From positions 15,180 through 61,973 of the forward strand of contig NZ_MKVJ01000017.1 in the NCBI RefSeq assembly GCF_001898805.1: a stretch of 46,794 bases of DNA, given 5' to 3'. Source of the DNA: Leifsonia sp. 71-9. GTDB taxonomy: Bacteria; Actinomycetota; Actinomycetes; Actinomycetales; Microbacteriaceae. Shown here piece by piece: positions 40,422 to 46,794 of this stretch (position 1 is the stretch's first letter; each line of letters opens with the position of its first letter). A program made the translations under genes and the position numbers. The notes beneath the pieces are model-generated. The model saw nothing but the letters and a program-made list of their open reading frames with translations. It had not been told where the DNA came from and made no database searches.

Positions 40422-41368
40422 CAGATCCGCCCCTCGCGGCGGGCGCTGCGGAAGTTCGCCCAGACGTAGAGCGCGCCGATGCCGGCCGCTGCCAGGAAGA
40501 CGACGAACGCCATGACCAGCGACTGCTGGGGCTGGTTGTACGACGTGAAATAGCTGGCGAGGGAGACGCCGAGCATGGTGGGCGCGTTCGGGCCGGTGAA
40601 GTAGGGGACCGTGTAGGAGCCGATCACGCCGATCGCGGTGAACGTCACCGCGATCACGAGGGGCACGGCGCTCATCGGCAGCAGGATCGTGCGGACGATC
40701 CGCACGGTGCCGGCGCCCGCGTCGCGCGCGGCCTCGATGAGCGCATCCGGGATGGACTGCAGCCCGGAGGTGATCATCAGCACGGCGAAGGGCAGGGAGG
40801 TCCACGCCGAGCCGATCACGATGGCGACCGCCGTATACGACCAGACCGGGCCCTCGATCCCGAACTGGGCGAGCAGGCTGCGCAGAAAACCATCGGCGGC
40901 GTAGAAGGTGAGGATCGCCCAGGAGGCGATGACCACCGGGATGAACAGGGGCACGATCGCGATGGCGGACAGCACCCGGGCGAGCCGGCCGCCCTGGAGG
41001 CGCAGGAACAGCCCGATGCCGCCGGCCAGGACGACGACGATCGCGGTGCTGGCGACGGTCACGGCGAGCGTCAGCGCGAGGTCCTGCCAGAACGCCTCCG
41101 TGGTGAAGACATCACCGTAGGCGCCGAAGCTCGGCACGATGCCGTCGGCCCGGTGGACGTTCTGCCCGACCGCCGCGATGACGGTGTTGAGGCCGCCGGT
41201 GAAGCCGACGCTGAAGGCGAGCGCGAGGATGACCGGCACGCCGACGAAGAGGGCGATGACGACCACGGGCGGAAGCGCGAGCAGGAAGCCCGCCACCGCG
41301 GACCGCCGCGCCGGGTGGGCGCTGCGGTCCGCGGGGGTCGCCGCCGTGGTGGCGATGATGGCGGCCAT
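40421..41368 (-). CDS. ABC transporter permease (first subunit)
   Basis: A 315-residue permease starting MAAIIATT at ATG 41368, overlapping the TAA of the receptor gene by one base. Six or seven helices are visible, including FLLALPPVVVIALFVGVPVILALAFSVGF and AIVVVLAGGIGLFL. The EAA loop is DALIEAARDAGAGTVRIVRTILLPMS. The longer frame to 42526 was rejected since it is a shadow of the receptor gene. Confidence 0.9.
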   Translation of the reverse strand: MAAIIATTAATPADRSAHPARRSAVAGFLLALPPVVVIALFVGVPVILALAFSVGFTGGLNTVIAAVGQNVHRADGIVPSFGAYGDVFTTEAFWQDLALTLAVTVASTAIVVVLAGGIGLFLRLQGGRLARVLSAIAIVPLFIPVVIASWAILTFYAADGFLRSLLAQFGIEGPVWSYTAVAIVIGSAWTSLPFAVLMITSGLQSIPDALIEAARDAGAGTVRIVRTILLPMSAVPLVIAVTFTAIGVIGSYTVPYFTGPNAPTMLGVSLASYFTSYNQPQQSLVMAFVVFLAAAGIGALYVWANFRSARREGRI

Positions 41369-42519
41369 TACTTGCCGGGGACCTTCTGGGCCCACGCCTT
41401 GTTCATGTCCGCGGCGGTCGTGGCGAAGTACGCGGGGCGCAGGTTCGCGATGTCCGCGTCCTTGAAGAGGTCCTGCACCGCGGAGGGGAGCTTGTCCAGC
41501 GCGATCACCGGGTAGCCGGAGATGCTGTCGGAGACCAGCGCCTGGGCGTCCGGGGTGAGCAGCCAGGAGGCCAGCTTCTCGGCTCCGGCCTTCCGGGGGG
41601 AGGCCGAGGGGATGCCGAGGTAGCTGGCCCCGCCGGTCAGCGAGGGGTCGGAGATCTGCGTGTACGCGATGTTCGCGGGGATCTGACCGTTCTTGCGCCC
41701 GGTCACGAACTGGTCGCTCCACACCGGGGCGATCGAGATTTGGCCGCTGGAGAGGAGGTCGAGCACCTGGTTGTTCCCGTTGGGGTAGACGCCCTTCTGG
41801 TAGACGTACGGGTTGAGGCCCGCGAGGGTCGCGAATCCCTTGTCCCAGTCGCCTTCGACCTCCGGCGCAGAGCCGGTGACCAGCTTCGTGCGATCGGCCG
41901 CGGAGACGTTCTGGTCCAGGACGGTCGTCACGAACGACTGACCACTGCCGCCCGTGTCGGGGGAGTTGTAGGTGAACTTGCCCGGGTTGGCCTTGATCCA
42001 GGCGAGCAGGTCGTCGAGGGTCTTCGGCGGGGTCGCCACCGTCTTGGTGTCGTAGGCGAGCACGACGCTGGAGCCGCGGTAGGGGATGCCGCCGTTGCCG
42101 CCGGCGGTGACGAGATCCTTCGGCACGTCCTTCAGCCCGGGCACGGTGCTGCTGGAGACCTTCTCGAGCAGACCGGACGCGGCGACCTGGGAGACGAAGC
42201 CGGCGTCGACGAGGTCGTAGCCCGGGTCCTTCTTCTGGATGGTCGCAGCGGTGAGCTTGGCGACGGTCTGCTGGTCGTGCAGGCCGTGCAGGTCGAAGTC
42301 CACGGAGACGGTGTATCCGGGGTTGGCCTTCTCGAACGCCGGGATGAGCGTCTTCTGCCAGAGGTCCTGGATGTTGGTGTCTGCGCTGAGGAATACGGTC
42401 AGCTTCTTGTCGGCGCCGTCGGTGGACGACGCGGCCGAGCTGCTCTGCGCGCAGCCGGCGAGGGCGAGCCCGACAGCCGCGACGGCTGCGAGAGAGGCGA
42501 TCAGGCGGGGGGTTTTCAC
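41368..42519 (-). CDS. ABC transporter substrate-binding lipoprotein (extracellular solute-binding family 1)
   Basis: A 383-residue receptor starting at GTG 42519 with AGGAG seven bases upstream. It has a lipoprotein signal with LAGC (Cys23). Fold hallmarks are TVFLSADTNIQDLWQKTLIPAFEKANPGYTVSVDF in pieces, ATIQKKDPGYDLVDAGFV, IPYRGSSVVLAYDTKTV and SDSISGYPVIALDKLPSAVQDLF. Receptors of this class bind polyamines, phosphonates, iron or phosphodiesters. With GDPD and IMPase genes downstream, the ligand is probably a phosphorylated alcohol or phosphodiester. The signal peptide Met could alternatively lie upstream, but there is no support for it. Confidence 0.9.
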   Translation of the reverse strand: MKTPRLIASLAAVAAVGLALAGCAQSSSAASSTDGADKKLTVFLSADTNIQDLWQKTLIPAFEKANPGYTVSVDFDLHGLHDQQTVAKLTAATIQKKDPGYDLVDAGFVSQVAASGLLEKVSSSTVPGLKDVPKDLVTAGGNGGIPYRGSSVVLAYDTKTVATPPKTLDDLLAWIKANPGKFTYNSPDTGGSGQSFVTTVLDQNVSAADRTKLVTGSAPEVEGDWDKGFATLAGLNPYVYQKGVYPNGNNQVLDLLSSGQISIAPVWSDQFVTGRKNGQIPANIAYTQISDPSLTGGASYLGIPSASPRKAGAEKLASWLLTPDAQALVSDSISGYPVIALDKLPSAVQDLFKDADIANLRPAYFATTAADMNKAWAQKVPGK

Positions 42520-42648
42520 GGAGCACTCCTGTGGGGGAAGGGTGTCGGGGAGCGTTCGCTCTGTCGTCGAGCGAACGAGGCCAACGCTAACTGCGTTGCG
42601 CATTCCTGGCGATAGCTGCGCATAAGGCTTCAAATGCGAGCTAGTGAC

Positions 42649-42683
42649 TGTTCATTTCGCGTTAATATGAGCGCAAATGAACA
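42649..42683. promoter_or_regulatory. Candidate DeoR-family operator in the divergent promoter region
   Basis: TGTTCATTT (42649-42657) and its exact reverse complement AAATGAACA (42675-42683) flank a 17-bp spacer containing CGCG and TAATAT, the latter a likely -10 box. GCGC steps next to each arm extend the symmetry partly. The site lies 41 bases before the DeoR-family start and about 130 bases before the divergent receptor start, so it can control both. Confidence 0.6.
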
Positions 42684-42723
42684 CCGGGAGGCTGTGGATG
42701 TTCACATCTACGAAGGGGCGAAC

Positions 42724-43497
42724 ATGCTGACGCATCAGCGCGAGGCGGCGATCGTCGAGCGGCTCCATGCCGTCGGGAGTGTGACCGTGGAGGAGCTCGC
42801 GCGGCTGCTCGCCGTCAGCGGCACGACCGTTCGGCGCGATCTCGAACGTCTCGAGCGTGCTGGGCTGCTCCGTCGGGTGCACGGCGGTGCGACGGTGCCC
42901 CGCTCCGCGGAGGGGAACGCGACAGGCAACCTCGACGACGACACCCGTGAGAAGGAGGCGATCGCCGCCGCCACCGCCGCTCTCATCGCGGATGGGGAGG
43001 TGGTGCTCCTCGATATCGGCATCACGACGCTGCGGCTCGCGCGGCACCTGCGGGGCCGACCGGTGACGGTGATCACCAACAGCCTGGCTGTTCTCGACAC
43101 GTTGCGGGACGACGACACCGTCTCGCTCGTGCTGCTCGGCGGCATGGTCGGCTCGAAGCCGCGCACCCTCGTCGGGCCGCTCACCGAGGAGTCCCTCGCG
43201 CGCGTGCGCGCCGACGTCGCCGTGATCAGCAGCACGGGGGTGAAGCCCGACGGGGCGGTCGTGACCGATCTCACCCAGGAAGCGAGCATCAAGAGTCGGA
43301 TGAGCAGGGCCGCCGACCGGGCGATCCTGGTCGCGACCGCGACCAAGTTCCCCGGGAGCGGCTCGTATCGGATCGCTTCGATCACGGACTTCGACATCGT
43401 CGTCACGTCGACAGCCGCCGATCCGGCGACCCTCGACGTGGCGACCCAGAGCGGAAAGCAGGTCATCGTCGTCGACGACGGAATGATGACCACCTGA
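42724..43497 (+). CDS. DeoR/GlpR family transcriptional regulator
   Basis: A 257-residue repressor. The N-terminal HTH reads LTHQREAAIVERLHAVGSVTVEELARLLAVSGTTVRRDLERLERAGL, followed by RRVHGGA, the standard DeoR wing. The C-terminal sensor domain (about residues 75-235) has VVLLDIGITTLRLARHLRG, VITNSLAVLDTL, LLGGMVGSKPRTLVGPL and FDIVVTSTAADPATLD. Such regulators sense phosphorylated sugars or polyols. ATG 42724 follows GAAGGGG. It is divergent from the importer operon and probably responds to a phosphorylated product of that pathway such as glycerol-3-phosphate or inositol phosphate (inference). Confidence 0.92.
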   Translation: MLTHQREAAIVERLHAVGSVTVEELARLLAVSGTTVRRDLERLERAGLLRRVHGGATVPRSAEGNATGNLDDDTREKEAIAAATAALIADGEVVLLDIGITTLRLARHLRGRPVTVITNSLAVLDTLRDDDTVSLVLLGGMVGSKPRTLVGPLTEESLARVRADVAVISSTGVKPDGAVVTDLTQEASIKSRMSRAADRAILVATATKFPGSGSYRIASITDFDIVVTSTAADPATLDVATQSGKQVIVVDDGMMTT

Positions 43498-43616
43498 GGT
43501 GATCCCCACGGGTGCCCGACGGTGTTGCCGTGGCCCTTCGGTCGAGCCCTTCTTCCGGAACCTCCTCTTTCGCGACTGGCGGCGTTTCGGTCCCCTTCGA
43601 CGAATCCCGCCTCCCC

Positions 43617-44033
43617 TCAGCGCAGCTGGATCAGGCCCGCATTGGTCGGGGTGAACCCGCATGCGTCGAAGTAGAAGCTCCGCAGGTGGTCCTCGAAGTC
43701 GACGTGCAGCCATTCGCAGCCGGCCGCGGCGGCGTGCTCGCGTGCGGTGCGGATGAGCTGGGCGCCGATGCCCCGGCGGCGGGCGCGGAGTGCGACGGCG
43801 GTGTCCTCGATGAAGGCGTGGACGAGGCCGTCCCAGATGACGTTGACGAAGCCGACGAGGCCGTGCTCGTCGCGGGCGGTCACCCAGCCGAGGCTGAGCC
43901 GGCCGAGCTGGTCGTTCCAGTCGTCGTCGAACTGGCGATGGTCGAAGGCCTCCGCGTGCAGGGCGTTGACGTCGTCGTTGGAGACGGGCCCGCGCCACTC
44001 GTAGTGGACGGGATGGGGATCAGAGATCGACAC
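43617..44033 (-). CDS. GNAT family N-acetyltransferase
   Basis: A 138-residue acetyltransferase. GTG 44033 was chosen since AAGGAG sits seven bases upstream; the ATG-like longer frame to 44060 lacks an RBS. GNAT features: strand LSLGWVTARDEHGLVGFVNVIWDG, the acetyl-CoA loop ALRARRRGIGAQLIRTAREHA (R-x-x-G-x-G/A pattern), and the ending GCEWLHVDFEDHLRSFYFDACGFTPTN. Its acyl acceptor cannot be predicted. It is convergent with the DeoR gene and not obviously in an operon. Confidence 0.88.
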   Translation of the reverse strand: MSISDPHPVHYEWRGPVSNDDVNALHAEAFDHRQFDDDWNDQLGRLSLGWVTARDEHGLVGFVNVIWDGLVHAFIEDTAVALRARRRGIGAQLIRTAREHAAAAGCEWLHVDFEDHLRSFYFDACGFTPTNAGLIQLR

Positions 44034-44174
44034 GGTGTGGCTCCTTGGATCGTGAGCCACGGATCGCGGCTCTCAGGGGGTGGATCGGGGACAGCGCGGC
44101 ATGTTCATCGACTGCTCCCTTCAACTCCTCGCACGAACCGGTGCTGCTGAGACGATAGCACCGCGACGGGCGCG

Positions 44175-44213
44175 GGGTCGGCCCGCGGGCCAGAGGCGTC
44201 CGCGGGCCGACCC
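44175..44213 (-). terminator. GC-rich hairpin terminator of the alpha/beta hydrolase gene
   Basis: GGGTCGGCCCGCGG (44175-44188) pairs perfectly with CCGCGGGCCGACCC (44200-44213) around an 11-nt loop. It starts eight bases downstream of the hydrolase stop on the minus strand. It has no U-tract. Confidence 0.6.
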
Positions 44214-44220
44214 GGCGCTG

Positions 44221-45057
44221 TCACTGCTGGATGAACGCCAGGATGTCCGGGTTGATGACGTCGGCGTGCGTGGTCAGCATCCCGTGCGGGTAGCCCTCGT
44301 AGATCTTGAGGGTGGCGTTCTGGAGGAGCTCCACTTGCTTGAGCGCCGCGTCCTTGTAGGGGACGACCTGGTCGTCGTCGCCCTGGGTGACCAGCACCGG
44401 GACGGTGATCGCCTTCAGGTCCTCGGTCTGGTCGGTCTCGGAGAAGGCCTTGATGCCCTCGTAGTGGGCGAGCGCGCTGCCCGTCATGCCCTGGCGCCAC
44501 CAGTTGGCGATGACCGGCTCCGAGACGGTGGCGCCCGGGCGGTTGAACCCGTAGAACGGTCCGGAGGCGACGGCCTGGAAGAACTCGGCCCGGTTGGCGG
44601 CCAGCGCCTCCCGGAACCCGTCGAACACCGAGATCGGGGTCCCGTCCGGGTTGGCGTCGGTCTGCACCATCAGCGGGGGGACGGAGGAGACGAGCACCGC
44701 TTTCGCGACGCGCCCCTGAGGCTCCCCGAACTTCGCGACGTAGCGCGCGACCTGGCCGCCGCCGGTCGAGTGCCCGATGTGGATGGCGTTGCGCAGATCG
44801 AGGTGCTCGACGACGGCGGAGGCGTCGCTGGCGTAGTGGTCCATGTCGTGGCCGGTGCCGATCTGGGAGGACCGCCCGTGGCCGCGCCGGTCGCTGGCGA
44901 TCACGCGGTAGCCCTTGCCCAGGAAGTAGAGCATCTGGGCATCCCAGTCGTCGGAGGAGAGCGGCCAGCCGTGGTGGAACATGATGGGCTGGGCGTCGGG
45001 GCTGCCCCAGTCCTTGTAGTAGATTTCCGCGCCATCGTCCGTGGTCACAAACGCCAT
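44221..45057 (-). CDS. Alpha/beta hydrolase (non-heme chloroperoxidase/perhydrolase type)
   Basis: A 278-residue hydrolase from ATG 45057 behind GGAGG. Early motifs FHHGWPLSSDDWDAQ and SDRRGHGRSS are typical of bacterial non-heme haloperoxidases and related esterases. The nucleophile is Ser97 in GHSTGGGQVARY, with the charge-relay Asp in VTQGDDDQVVPY and His in YPHGMLTTHADV. The usual activity is ester hydrolysis with possible perhydrolysis of carboxylic acids. It stands alone between the GNAT gene and the oxidoreductase gene and may be stress-related. Substrate is unknown. Confidence 0.92.
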   Translation of the reverse strand: MAFVTTDDGAEIYYKDWGSPDAQPIMFHHGWPLSSDDWDAQMLYFLGKGYRVIASDRRGHGRSSQIGTGHDMDHYASDASAVVEHLDLRNAIHIGHSTGGGQVARYVAKFGEPQGRVAKAVLVSSVPPLMVQTDANPDGTPISVFDGFREALAANRAEFFQAVASGPFYGFNRPGATVSEPVIANWWRQGMTGSALAHYEGIKAFSETDQTEDLKAITVPVLVTQGDDDQVVPYKDAALKQVELLQNATLKIYEGYPHGMLTTHADVINPDILAFIQQ

Positions 45058-45237
45058 GATCAACCTCCAGGTCAAGTCGGGCCGCTGTCGACGGCTCGAC
45101 GGTGGGACGTGCTCTGCTGATTCCGGAGCGCGCGTTCATGACGACGACCGACACCATCTCCGTGGTCCTACTTTCGCCCAGAACTCCCGGCACCGGAAGG
45201 GGTGGCGTGCCCGGTCGCAGACGTCACTCCGCGGACG

Positions 45238-46176
45238 TCAGTTCGCGTCCGGCACGACCACGACCTTGCCGCGCAGCGTCCCGGCGGCGGACTGCTCGTG
45301 CACGGCGGCCAGTCCACCGAACGGCACGCGCCGGGCGGCCGGGAGGTGGAGGTCGCCGCTGTCCACGAGGGAAGCGAGCTCGGCGAGCTGCTCCGCGTCG
45401 CTGCGGACGAAGACGACGGTGCTGCGGACGCCGCGGGCCTCGTCGCTCGGGGCGGGCATCCACGCGGTCGTGCTGACGACGATGCCGCCGTCGCGCACGA
45501 GGGCGACCAGCGCCTCGAACGCGTCCGGGTCGATCGGCGCGAGGTTGAGCAGCACATCCACCTGCTCCGTCACGGCGTCGAGCAGGGGCGTGGTCGTGTG
45601 GTCGACGACCTCGTCGGCGCCCGCGGCGGTGACGGTGGCGCGGCTGCGGGGGCTGGCCGTCGCGATGACGTACGCGCGGGCCTTCTTGGCGAGCTCGACC
45701 GCGTAGCCGCCGACCGTTCCTCCGGCGCCGACGATGAGGATGCGCTGACCCGACCGGAGGCTCCCTTCGTCGAAGAGGGCCTGCCACGCGGTGAGGCCGA
45801 CCGAGGGGAGGGCGGCGGCGTCCGCGAGCGGGATGCTCGTGGGAGCCGCGACGAGCGCCTCGGCGGGGGCGATGGCGAACTCGGCGGCCGCGCCCTCGGC
45901 GGTCATGGGGAGGAAGGCGATGACCGCGTCCCCCGCCGCGAAGCCGGTGACGCCGTCGCCGAGCGCGTCGACGGTGCCGGCGACGTCGTAGCCGGGGATG
46001 TGCGGCAGCGTCACCGGGATGGGGAGGCTGCCGGCACGGATGCCGTTGTCGGCCGGGTTGAAGCCGGACGCGGCGACGCGGATGCGCACCTCGCCGGCGC
46101 CGGGGACGGGCCGCTCGACGTCTTCGATGGTGAGGACGCTCGGGGCGCCGAACTCGTGGAAACGCACTGCCTTCAT
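45238..46176 (-). CDS. NADP-dependent MDR oxidoreductase (quinone oxidoreductase-like, zinc-independent)
   Basis: A 312-residue medium-chain reductase. ATG 46176 has GAAGGAGA upstream; the longer frame lies in the operator region. Features: FNPADNGIRAG and HIPGYDVAGTVDALGDGVTGFAAGDAVIAFL in the catalytic domain, ADAAALPSVGLTAWQALFD, the Rossmann motif ILIVGAGGTVGGYAVELAKK (GAGGxVG), and VVSTTAWMP near the end. The Cys/His zinc ligands of alcohol dehydrogenases are absent, so it is in the quinone oxidoreductase branch. It reduces quinones, enals or similar electrophiles. Divergent from a MarR gene with palindromic operators between, so it is probably induced by such compounds. Confidence 0.9.
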   Translation of the reverse strand: MKAVRFHEFGAPSVLTIEDVERPVPGAGEVRIRVAASGFNPADNGIRAGSLPIPVTLPHIPGYDVAGTVDALGDGVTGFAAGDAVIAFLPMTAEGAAAEFAIAPAEALVAAPTSIPLADAAALPSVGLTAWQALFDEGSLRSGQRILIVGAGGTVGGYAVELAKKARAYVIATASPRSRATVTAAGADEVVDHTTTPLLDAVTEQVDVLLNLAPIDPDAFEALVALVRDGGIVVSTTAWMPAPSDEARGVRSTVVFVRSDAEQLAELASLVDSGDLHLPAARRVPFGGLAAVHEQSAAGTLRGKVVVVPDAN

Positions 46177-46215
46177 GGTCTTCTCCTTCAGTCGATCCGG
46201 GGGCCGGATCCTTAT

Positions 46216-46235
46216 TTGCTTTGATGTCGAAGCAA
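46216..46235. promoter_or_regulatory. Palindromic MarR operator, copy 1
   Basis: TTGCTTTGATGTCGAAGCAA is a 20-bp near-perfect palindrome centred on GATGTC. It lies 40 bases upstream of the oxidoreductase start. The second copy at 46255 differs only in the left arm and in fewer flanking matched bases. Confidence 0.75.
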
Positions 46236-46254
46236 CTGAGAGCGACGATAGCAG

Positions 46255-46272
46255 TGCTTCGATGTCGAAGCA
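46255..46272. promoter_or_regulatory. Palindromic MarR operator, copy 2
   Basis: TGCTTCGATGTCGAAGCA is an 18-bp palindrome with only the two central bases unmatched. It lies 14 bases before the MarR start, so binding would also repress the regulator. The two copies have a centre-to-centre distance of about 38 bp. Confidence 0.8.
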
Positions 46273-46286
46273 AGTAAGATCGAGAC

Positions 46287-46794
46287 ATGACCGATGAATC
46301 CGCTCCGCTCGAGCCCGCTCAGCTGAACGCGTACTTCGCACTCATCGAGGTGAGCAGCCTCCTGCGCCACACCGTCGAGCAGCAGCTGCGGGATGCGGGC
46401 GGCCTGAGCTACGTGCAGTTCCAGCTCCTGGCCCGCCTGGGGGATTCGCCCGGCGGCAGCCAGCGGATGACCGACCTGGCGGACGGCGTCGTCTACAGCC
46501 GCAGCGGCCTCACGCACCAGGCGGGGCTGCTCGAGAAGGCGGGGCTGGTCACCCGGGCCCCGTCCGTGGAGGACGAGCGGAGCGTCACGGTGACGATCAC
46601 GGAGGGCGGCCGCGACGTGCTCGCCGCCGTGTTCCCCGGCCACATCGACGTGCTCCGGAAGATGTTCCTCGCTCCGCTCACGGACGACGAGGTCGGCGTG
46701 CTCGCCGAGTCGCTGGGCAAGGTCCGTGACCACATGCGCGCGACGCCGCCGCGATCGGCGGAATCGCGGCGGCGCGGAGGGAGCCGGACAGGCG
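46287..46794 (+). CDS. MarR family transcriptional regulator (runs off window)
   Basis: The frame from ATG 46287 (MTDESAPLEPAQLNAYFALIE) stays open to the last base, giving at least 169 residues; typical MarR proteins are 140-170, so the stop must be near. The winged-helix domain reads LSYVQFQLLARLGDS, then MTDLADGVVYSRSGLTHQAG, LLEKAGLVTRAPSVEDERSVTVTITEGGRDVL. The following dimer helices (VLRKMFLAPLTDDEVGVLAESLGKV) match. The C-terminal ARPPRSAESRRRGG-like tail is basic and lies at the edge. It probably represses itself and the oxidoreductase through the two palindromes. Confidence 0.9.
   Translation, partial: MTDESAPLEPAQLNAYFALIEVSSLLRHTVEQQLRDAGGLSYVQFQLLARLGDSPGGSQRMTDLADGVVYSRSGLTHQAGLLEKAGLVTRAPSVEDERSVTVTITEGGRDVLAAVFPGHIDVLRKMFLAPLTDDEVGVLAESLGKVRDHMRATPPRSAESRRRGGSRTG

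Noticed and set aside
45058-45237. Intergenic GACGTC-containing inverted repeat near 45218-45240 as an operator
   Set aside because: The arms are only six or seven bases and lie at the 3' side of the oxidoreductase gene; no second copy or regulator context supports it. The remaining gap holds nothing recognisable beyond the hydrolase RBS.

Overview
The window is high-GC DNA with actinobacterial habits: GTG/TTG-tolerant starts, many 4-bp ATGA/GTGA gene overlaps, an Asp23/AmaP envelope-stress island, an LAXTG-type wall anchor, a DUF2510 protein and a lactococcin-972-type bacteriocin. Protein content and intergenic style fit a Gram-positive soil or host-associated actinomycete, most like Microbacteriaceae (Leifsonia-like). 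That placement is an inference from gene content, not a measured phylogeny. No prophage, transposase, CRISPR array or rRNA operon is visible.

Layout. (1) 1-1000: the tail of a GH3 glycosidase and a small membrane protein. (2) 1026-9241: an Ntn amide hydrolase divergent from an import/oxidation operon (branched-chain-amino-acid-type ABC transporter, luciferase-like flavin monooxygenase, two CMD/AhpD-like proteins). (3) 9251-9850: a DUF1349 lectin-like protein. (4) 9861-13677: a divergent Asp23/Gls24 envelope island. One arm is Asp23, DUF2273-like, Asp23-like, DUF6286-like and AmaP; the other is an ECF sigma factor plus two Asp23-like proteins, one of them apparently frameshifted. (5) 13792-15597: a DEAD-box RNA helicase followed by palindromic repeats and a strong terminator. 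(6) 15828-27301: a carbohydrate locus with a wall-anchored GH101 endo-alpha-N-acetylgalactosaminidase, a LacI regulator, a sugar ABC importer and a GH35 beta-galactosidase. It reads as an O-glycan (Gal-beta1,3-GalNAc) harvesting system with shared LacI-type operators. (7) 27464-30028: an AI-2E family exporter and two poorly characterised proteins separated by long hairpin repeats. (8) 30132-33882: a lactococcin-972-like bacteriocin with lipoprotein, peptidoglycan-binding adaptor, ATPase and permease. (9) 34003-36336: a SulP-type anion transporter and a DUF2510 membrane protein. (10) 36407-37047: tRNA-Ser(GCU), terminator and a decayed gene. (11) 37026-43497: IMPase, glycerophosphodiesterase and a four-gene ABC importer divergent from a DeoR regulator, probably for uptake and breakdown of a phosphodiester. 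(12) 43617-46794: a GNAT acetyltransferase, an alpha/beta hydrolase, and a zinc-independent MDR oxidoreductase divergent from a MarR repressor, with two copies of a near-perfect palindromic operator between them.

The most rewarding items are the bacteriocin/exporter cassette, the GH101-GH35 O-glycan locus with its operators, the monooxygenase/CMD/AhpD import operon of unknown substrate, the frameshifted Asp23-like gene, and two families of dispersed intergenic palindromes. In one of these families the repeat supplies the stop codon of the preceding gene.
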